Source: Thermoplasmata archaeon (GTDB lineage: Archaea; Thermoplasmatota; Thermoplasmata; JAGHBH01). Taken from it: 8,048 bases of DNA. Positions within the stretch are counted from its first letter, which is position 1. Each line of letters opens with the position of its first letter. Shown here piece after piece: positions 1-6,300 of the stretch. The translations under genes and the position numbers were made by a program. A model generated the notes under the pieces. The model saw only the letters and a program-made list of their open reading frames with translations, was not told the origin of the DNA and made no database searches. The stretch is taken from the NCBI GenBank assembly GCA_021161085.1, contig JAGHBH010000148.1:1-8048 (forward strand), given 5' to 3'.

Positions 1-21
1 GGATTCAAGGAGGGTCCGTGA

Positions 22-33
22 AAACACTTATAT
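22..33 (+). promoter_or_regulatory. Possible BRE/TATA element for a leaderless aRF1 transcript
   Basis: AAAC at 22-25 followed by TTATAT at 28-33 resembles an archaeal BRE plus TATA box. The box centre is about 29 nt before ATG 60. Archaeal transcription starts about 24-28 nt downstream of the box centre, which would place the 5' end at or just before the ATG and give a leaderless mRNA. This is inferred from spacing alone. If translation really starts at GTG 18, this is simply coding sequence. Confidence 0.4.
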
Positions 34-59
34 CCCTTCCCTTCCTGGCCCCCGTGTAT

Positions 60-1295
60 ATGTCCCGGAACATCGACAGAGCGAGATACGACTTCAAACG
101 CGACCTGGAAGAACTGCGGAGCATGAGCGGCAGGGGTACCGAGCTGATATCCCTCTACATACCCCCGGGGAGGCAGATATCCGATGTCATGGCCTACCTG
201 CGGAACGAGTATTCGCAGTCGAGCAACATAAAATCAAAGTCAACACGGAAGAACGTCATGGCGGCGATAGAATCTATAATGAGCAGGCTCAAGGCCTACC
301 GTTTTCCGCCGGAGAACGGGCTGGCCCTGTTCGTGGGGCACGTGGCTGTGGGCGGGGACCAGACGAACATGGTGGCCTATGTGATAGAGCCCCCGGAGCC
401 CCTGAACACCTATCTCTACCGGTGCGACAGCAGGTTCTACCTGGAGCCCCTGGAGGAGATGCTGCACGACAAGAAGTGCTACGGGCTGATAGTCATAGAC
501 AGGAACGAGGCGACCATCGGGCTGCTGAAGGGTAAGCGGATACAGGTGCTGAGGCACATGCCCAGCCGGGTGATGGGAAAACACCGCCAGGGAGGGCAGT
601 CCAGCGTCCGTTTCGAGAGGCTCATAGAGATAGCGGTGCACGAGTATTTGAAGAAGGTGGGGGACTACGCCAGCGAGGCATTTCTCCAGGAGGAGGAGCT
701 GGAGGGGGTGCTCATAGGCGGCCCTGGTTCCACGAAGAGGGTGTTCGCCGAGAAGGACTACCTTCACCATGAGATAAAGAAGAAGATATTGGATCTTGTG
801 GACACCGGATACACGGACGAGTACGGCCTCAGGGAGCTCGTGGAGAAGGCCGGCGCCGTCCTGTCCGAGATAGACATGATGAAGGAGAAGAAGGCCGTCC
901 AGCGGTTCCTCCGGGAGGTGCGCAAGCCCGACGGGGGGCTGGCTGCCTACGGCGAGGAGGAGGTCCGCCGTGCCCTGGAGGCGGGGGCGGTCGACATGCT
1001 GCTGATATCGGAGGACCTGCGGGAGTTCAGGGTGACATACAGGTGCCAGTCCTGTGGGAAGGAGGAGGCTGTGACCCTGAAGGGCGAGATTCCCAGGGTG
1101 AGGAAGTGTCCCGGCTGCGGTTCCAACATGACCGTGGCGGAGAAGAAGGACATAGTGGACGAGTACTACGATCTGGCCGAGGCCGGGGGGACGGAGGTCT
1201 TCCTGGTGTCCACGGACACCGAGGAGGGGGAGATGCTGCTCAGGGCCTTCGGCGGTGTGGCGGCCGTGCTCAGGTACAGAATGAACAACGGATGA
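60..1295 (+). CDS. prf1: Peptide chain release factor aRF1 (archaeal eRF1-type class I release factor)
   Basis: Cytoplasmic class I release factor. It reads all three stop codons in the ribosomal A site and triggers hydrolysis of peptidyl-tRNA. The protein is 411 aa from ATG 60, the usual length for archaeal aRF1. Numbering from that Met, the N domain carries a GTE element (26-28, the GTS region), NIKS (56-59) and YRCDSRF (120-126, the YxCxxxF motif), which together recognise stop codons. The M domain has GGQ at 178-180 in a KHRQGGQSS context, the catalytic loop. The C domain has a zinc-ribbon-like minidomain with C329/C332 and C350/C353. Start choice: the reading frame extends back to GTG 18, which has AGGAGG at 8-13, but known aRF1 proteins begin close to the Met at 60 and a TATA-like element lies at 28-33. 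I therefore prefer ATG 60, probably leaderless; GTG 18 (425 aa) remains possible. It is followed 18 nt later by argS, suggesting a translation operon. Product identity is very secure; the start is less so. Confidence 0.96.
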   Translation: MSRNIDRARYDFKRDLEELRSMSGRGTELISLYIPPGRQISDVMAYLRNEYSQSSNIKSKSTRKNVMAAIESIMSRLKAYRFPPENGLALFVGHVAVGGDQTNMVAYVIEPPEPLNTYLYRCDSRFYLEPLEEMLHDKKCYGLIVIDRNEATIGLLKGKRIQVLRHMPSRVMGKHRQGGQSSVRFERLIEIAVHEYLKKVGDYASEAFLQEEELEGVLIGGPGSTKRVFAEKDYLHHEIKKKILDLVDTGYTDEYGLRELVEKAGAVLSEIDMMKEKKAVQRFLREVRKPDGGLAAYGEEEVRRALEAGAVDMLLISEDLREFRVTYRCQSCGKEEAVTLKGEIPRVRKCPGCGSNMTVAEKKDIVDEYYDLAEAGGTEVFLVSTDTEEGEMLLRAFGGVAAVLRYRMNNG

Positions 1296-1303
1296 TGGGC
1301 TTG

Positions 1304-1308
1304 GGTGA
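1304..1308 (+). promoter_or_regulatory. Ribosome-binding site deciding the argS start
   Basis: GGTGA is complementary to the UCACC part of the archaeal 16S rRNA 3' end and lies 5 nt before ATG 1314. The alternative GTG at 1305-1307 lies inside this element and has no comparable site upstream, so ATG 1314 is preferred. Confidence 0.5.
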
Positions 1309-1313
1309 GGGAT

Positions 1314-3167
1314 ATGACGGGCGAGGATGGTGTTCCGGACGACCCCCTTTCCCTGGTGAAGAGGGACCTAGGCAGGCTGCTCTCCGGTGTCCTGGCGGAT
1401 ATGGGTGTGGAATCCCCCGCCCCGGTGCTGGAGGTCCCTGACGAGGAGCTGGGCGACCTGTCCCTGGCCTGTTTCCCCTTCTCCCCCGCTCTCAGGAGGT
1501 CTCCGGCCGAGATAGCCAGTGAGGTGGCCCGCAGGGTCGGGGGGCTGCTGGAAGCGGCCCGTGGGGAGGCCGGAGGCGGAGAGGGCATGGGACCGGCGGG
1601 TGTTACGGAAGCGGGTCGGGCCTTGGCCCTGGTGGGGCGGGTGGAAGCCGTGGGCCCCTATGTGAACTTCTTTCTGGACCGGGCCGGGTTCTCCTCCGTG
1701 CTGCTGGATGCCATCGTATCCCGGGGTCCGGTGTTCTGGACCGTCCGCCCCCGGGGGCATATCATCTTGGAGCATACCAGCGCCAATCCCACTGACAGGC
1801 TGCATGTTGGCAGGGCCAGGAATCCCATCATAGGCGACACCCTGGCACGGGCGGCGAGACTGTGGGGCTACGAGGTGGAGACCCAGTACTACGTGGACGA
1901 CATGGGCCGCCAGGCCGTGACACTGGCCTACGGTCAGCATCTGTGGGAGTCGGCCGGCGAGAAGGAGAGGGAGAGGTTCCTGGGTCCCTATCAATACGCC
2001 TCTCACCTCATAGAGGCCGACGGGGAGAAGAAGAAGGTCCTGGAGGGGTGGATGAAGGCCCTGGAGCGGAGGGAGGATGTGACGGTGGACGGTGTGCCCC
2101 TGCACGAGTATGTGGGGGAGATGTGCCGGAGGGTGATGGATGAGAAGATAGTGCCGGCCCTGGAGAGGGCGGGTATCCGTGTGGACAGGTTCGTCTACGA
2201 GTCCTCCTTTGTCTATGATGGCAGCGTGGAGAGGGTGATAGAATCTCTCAAAGGGCTGCCCGAGGCCAGGCAGGATGACAACGGGGCGTGGTACATAGAC
2301 ATGGCCCCCTACGGCGTTAGGGGGAGGGATACCAGGTTCTTCTTCACCAGGTGCGACGGCACCAGCCTCTATGCCACCAGGGACATAGCGTATCATCTGT
2401 GGAAGATGGAGCGATCCGAAGAGGTGGTGGACGTCCTGGGGGAGGACCACCGGCTGGAGGCGAAGCAGATAGAGGTGTGCCTCGGCCTCCTGGGCTGCGA
2501 GCGGAGGCCAAGGGTGGTGTTCTATTCCTTCGTGGGCCTGCCGGAGGGGAGGATGTCCACTAGGAAGGGGAGGGTGGTGTACTTTGACGACCTTCTGGAC
2601 GAGGCGGAGGAGCGGGCCTATGTTGAGGTGGACCGGCGGCGGCCGGAGTTGCCGGAGGAGAGGAAGAGGGAGATAGCCCGCCAGGTGGCCGTCGGGGCGG
2701 TGAGGTACAACATCGTGAGGGTGCAGCCGGAGAAGAAGATGGTGTTCCGGTGGGAGGACGCCCTGAATTTCGAGGGGGAGAGCGCCCCCTTCGTCCAGTA
2801 TTCCCACGCCCGGGCCTTGAGCATTCTGAGGAAGGCAGGGGAGGAGCTGAGGCCGGAGAACGCATCCCATACCGCCGTGCCCGGCATCTCCGGAACGGAG
2901 TTGCACCCCTCGGAGTGGGGTCTGGTGCGGAGGCTGGCACTCTTTCCCGGTGTGTTGGAGGATGTGGTGTCTTCCATGCGCCCCCATCTGCTGGCCTCCT
3001 ACGGTTTTTCCCTGGCATCGGTGTTCAACCAGTTCTACAGGGACTGTCCGGTCCTCTCGGCCGAGGGGGGGGTGAGGGAGATGAGGATGGCCCTGGTACG
3101 TGCGTCCGCCCTGGTTCTGGAGACCGTACTGGAGACCCTGGGCATTCCCGCTCCGGAGGAGATGTAG
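1314..3167 (+). CDS. argS: Arginyl-tRNA synthetase (ArgRS), class I
   Basis: Cytoplasmic enzyme that attaches L-arginine to tRNA-Arg using ATP. From ATG 1314 the protein is 617 aa. Domains in order: an N-terminal Add-1-like tRNA D-loop binding region (about 13-125); the Rossmann catalytic core, opening with EHTSANPTDRLHVGRARN, in which HVGR (164-167) replaces the textbook HIGH; a YYVDD stretch (192-196); an SLYATRDIAYH block (351-361) and LGEDHRLEAKQ (375-385); the KMSK-equivalent MSTRKG (414-419); and a DALR-type helical anticodon-binding domain (about 490-617) ending in the typical LGIPAPEEM. HVGR in place of HIGH also occurs in other archaeal ArgRS as I recall, so it is not evidence of inactivity. 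A glycine-rich insertion (about 83-101) lengthens the N domain. Start choice: GTG 1305 is also in frame, but GGTGA at 1304-1308 is a good ribosome-binding site for ATG 1314 and overlaps the GTG. Probably the second gene of an aRF1-argS operon. Confidence 0.97.
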   Translation: MTGEDGVPDDPLSLVKRDLGRLLSGVLADMGVESPAPVLEVPDEELGDLSLACFPFSPALRRSPAEIASEVARRVGGLLEAARGEAGGGEGMGPAGVTEAGRALALVGRVEAVGPYVNFFLDRAGFSSVLLDAIVSRGPVFWTVRPRGHIILEHTSANPTDRLHVGRARNPIIGDTLARAARLWGYEVETQYYVDDMGRQAVTLAYGQHLWESAGEKERERFLGPYQYASHLIEADGEKKKVLEGWMKALERREDVTVDGVPLHEYVGEMCRRVMDEKIVPALERAGIRVDRFVYESSFVYDGSVERVIESLKGLPEARQDDNGAWYIDMAPYGVRGRDTRFFFTRCDGTSLYATRDIAYHLWKMERSEEVVDVLGEDHRLEAKQIEVCLGLLGCERRPRVVFYSFVGLPEGRMSTRKGRVVYFDDLLDEAEERAYVEVDRRRPELPEERKREIARQVAVGAVRYNIVRVQPEKKMVFRWEDALNFEGESAPFVQYSHARALSILRKAGEELRPENASHTAVPGISGTELHPSEWGLVRRLALFPGVLEDVVSSMRPHLLASYGFSLASVFNQFYRDCPVLSAEGGVREMRMALVRASALVLETVLETLGIPAPEEM

Positions 3168-3256
3168 GGTTTTCGGGAGCCGGGGGTTGGATGTGCGGGG
3201 AGGTTTGGGTATGGGGGAGTGACGGAGGGATGGGTGATGGAGGGACGGTAGAGGGG
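3167..3256 (+). other. G-rich, purine-loaded spacer between argS and the Kelch gene
   Basis: From the argS stop to the start of the next promoter the + strand carries ten runs of three or more G (starting at 3167, 3175, 3182, 3197, 3207, 3213, 3227, 3232, 3242 and 3253), separated by 2-10 nt. No convincing reading frame or inverted repeat was seen. The pattern could allow G-quadruplex structure in the argS mRNA 3' end or in the non-template DNA strand. It may instead only extend the strong G bias of the argS coding strand. Confidence 0.4.
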
Positions 3257-3269
3257 AAAATGTATATAT
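3255..3269 (+). promoter_or_regulatory. Archaeal promoter (BRE + TATA box) of the Kelch gene
   Basis: GGAAAA (3255-3260) followed by the alternating TATATAT (3263-3269) matches an archaeal BRE/TATA element and is the clearest AT-rich island in a GC-rich region. With the usual spacing, transcription would start near 3290-3293, giving a leader of about 15-18 nt that still contains the Shine-Dalgarno sequence. The gene therefore probably has its own transcript, separate from aRF1-argS. Confidence 0.75.
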
Positions 3270-3293
3270 GACCAGATAGATAACCACATATCC

Positions 3294-3299
3294 GAGGAG
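3294..3299 (+). promoter_or_regulatory. Shine-Dalgarno sequence for the Kelch gene
   Basis: GAGGAG lies 8 nt before ATG 3308. It supports that start over the in-frame ATG codons at 3320 and 3326, which have no such element. Confidence 0.65.
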
Positions 3300-3307
3300 A
3301 AAAGGGT

Positions 3308-6300
3308 ATGGTGCCGCCCATGAGGATGACTGTCTTTAGTTCGGAGAGCAGGGAGAGTGGAGGGCGCAGATTTCATGGGAGCCCAGGGTTGCTGGATACT
3401 AGAAAATGGGTTGTTCGGGCCGTGGTATTGACGCTTTTGCTCACTCTGGTCCCCTACGTTGGGCCGTTCCAGGGGCCTCCCGCGGTCGTCGACGCCATAG
3501 ATTCGGCATCCGAGCCTCTGGAGATCGTTGACTCTTTTCCAGAGAATGTCACCATCCGGGATGTCTACTGGAGTTGGGACGGGGACTTCGCCATACTGGT
3601 GGGAGATGGGGTGGTGTGGTATTACATCACCGAATACGACCTGTGGTACAACCTCAGTTCCAAGGTTAGCCCCGATGACGTCCTGAGGCTCGTCGATCTG
3701 GCCCCCTCCTGGGGTTTCTTCGCTGCCGGCACTCCCGGGAAATGGGGACATCCGGCCTATGTGGCCGGTGGGGACACTGAGGGTTTCATGCCTTTCAGGA
3801 CGGCGTTGGGTGATGTAGAGGACAGCGATGTGAGCGGCTCCGGGTCCATGATAGTGTCCAACAGGACGGATGCCTTTTTCTATACGAGGGGCTCCGCCAC
3901 CTGGATGCCCACTCCGAGGATGAATCTCGGGAGGGTGAGATGTGCCCTCGCCCCCGTGGGAGATGATCGGGTGATGGCGTTCGGCGGATACAGCGGATGG
4001 ACCCCGCTGGGTTCCTACGAGATATACAACGTCACCCGGGCAATGTGGGTGGGTTCTTTTACCATGAGCCCTGCCAGGGGCAACCTCACCGCCACGGTTT
4101 TGGATGACGGGCGGGTTCTCTTCGCCGGAGGGGACGCTGGGCTTGGGTCTCCAGTATCCGATGCGACGATATTCGACCCTGACACGGAAACTTGGAGTTC
4201 CATAGACCCCATGCCCATAGCACTCTCCAACCACAAGGCGATCCTGTTGAACAACGGGACGGTGTTCGTCGTCGGCGGCATGGACAGTGCCGGCCAGTAT
4301 GTCCCGGATGCTTTCCTGTGCAACGCCACCAGCGGGGTGTGGTACACCCTGCCACCCTTACCTTCTGGCGGGAGGATAGATCATACCGTTGCTCTCCTGG
4401 ATGACGGCAACGTGCTGGTCGCCGGCGGCAAGCTGAACAACGGCAGGGCGACGGATGAGGTGTGGATATTCAACACCACGAGCAACACTTGGGTCTCGGC
4501 GAATTCTATGCTCTATGCGAGATACGGGCATGTTTCAGCCAGGGTCGCTGATGGGGGTATCATGGTGGCGGGGGGGAAGAATGACAGCGGTTATCTGGAC
4601 ACGGTGGAGCTTTATGACCCGTCCACGGGCAACTGGAGCGTCCAGTGCACCCTCTCCCAAGCGAGGGCTTATATGACCTGTGCCAAACTGCCCGACGGAA
4701 AGTTCATCTTCGCCGGCGGCACCTCTTCATCGGGGGTGGCCTCCAAGACGGCGGAGATATACAGCCGTGACTCCGGGGTATCCTCCATAAACAAGATCAA
4801 GCTCAACCGCACATTCCATTCCTCCGTGGCGCTGGATGACGGCCGTATCTTCGTCCTGGGAGGGGAGAACGAGAGCGGAAACGCCCTTCCCATCGGAGAG
4901 ATATTCGATTACGGGTGGGGGAAATGGTATCCCATCCAGGGACTGCCGGTCGGGTGGAACATCACATCCCTGGACCACGATGACGGTCACTACTCCCATC
5001 TTATAGCAGTGGAGAAGAACGGGAGCAGCCAGATATACTACATGGCCCAGCGGTCTCCCAAGGCCAGGAAGCTCATAGCACTCCCCGGAATGAATGTGAG
5101 TCACATTTTCATGGACCCCTCCGGTTCGGAGTTTCTCGTACAGGGGTCGGGAGGTGTTCTCAGGAAGATCGCCCTGAACCACGCCTCGGTGGATTATTCA
5201 TGGATGCCCATCCCTCAGACGAACGTGCGTCCCCCCCCAAGGAGCAAGTACGCCCTGACCTGTACCAGCGAGCTCGGAATAGCCCTCCTGTTCGGGGGCT
5301 CCGACGGCCTGGGGGGACTGTACGGGGACACATGGGTGTATTACACAAACGGGGATGAATGGTTCAACTTCACCACGCCGGCGTTCCCCTCACCATCACC
5401 CAGGCGGGGAGCCGCCATAGCGTTTTGTCCGGATAACGACAGGTTCTACATGTTCGGCGGTTATGACGGTTCGATGGCGAACGACACCTGGACCTTCGCC
5501 ATAGATACAATGAGATGGTTTAAGCTGTCTCCCCCCACACATCCTCCGGCCCGCGAGGGGGGAAGGATGGTGTATGACCCGGATACCGGAAACATCTTTC
5601 TCTTCGGCGGAAAGACCTCGACCAGCTATCTGAATGATGTCTGGGTTTTGAACACCACCACCGAGGAGTGGACGGAGATATTTCCAGGGGCCGGGCCCGC
5701 AGCCAGGGCGTATCATGCCATGACCTACAGCGAGGACTCCAACGGTATTCTGGTCTATGGTGGGATGACTTGGGGTTCCCTCCCCCTGGGCGATACCTGG
5801 GTTTTCAACACCACCCTGGAGACCTGGACCAACAAGACCAGCGGTACCGAACCGTCGCCAAGATTCGGGGTTTCCATGACCATGCTGAACTCCGCGGGCG
5901 ATATAATACTGCAGGGGGGAGACAACGGCTCCCAGGTCTTCTCCAACACCTACATCTACAACGCCACCAGGAATGTGTGGGAACCTCTCCACGTGATGGA
6001 GGAAGGCCTGGCCCGTGCTTTCTACACCATTTTCGGCAACAGGGACGGAAGTGTTTTCGCATTCGGGGGAGACAGCAACGGAGCGGCGGCCGGAGGATCG
6101 GTTGGGTCTTTCGCCTATCTGGCTGCGATATACAACATATCCGCTTCGGCTGATGGCTATGTATATGGGCTTCCGGACTCTGTGACCATAAACAACGGAG
6201 CATGGAACTATGCCGGGGACACCCTGGTCATGGTGGGGGACGGCGGGGCCATCTACAGCTACACCCACGGACAGAGGATGGTGAACAACCTCACTGACCC

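Noticed and set aside
2750..3271. 173-codon + strand frame covering the argS end and the G-rich spacer
   Set aside because: Gly/Arg-rich out-of-frame translation; it overlaps the conserved ArgRS C-terminal domain and the next promoter.
1368..3287. 639-codon open frame on the minus strand opposite argS
   Set aside because: It is the antisense shadow of a GC-rich gene with strong codon bias. The translation is a His/Pro/Leu-rich string with no recognisable domain, while the + strand frame is clearly ArgRS.
3035..4234. 399-codon minus-strand frame spanning the argS end, the spacer and the Kelch start
   Set aside because: It runs across a promoter and two genes, has low-complexity Gly/Pro/His composition, and shows no family resemblance.
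3905..6142. Galactose-oxidase-type copper enzyme
   Set aside because: Kelch blades invite this label, but I see no Cys-Tyr cofactor pair or metal-binding His/Tyr arrangement. The few Cys residues are scattered.
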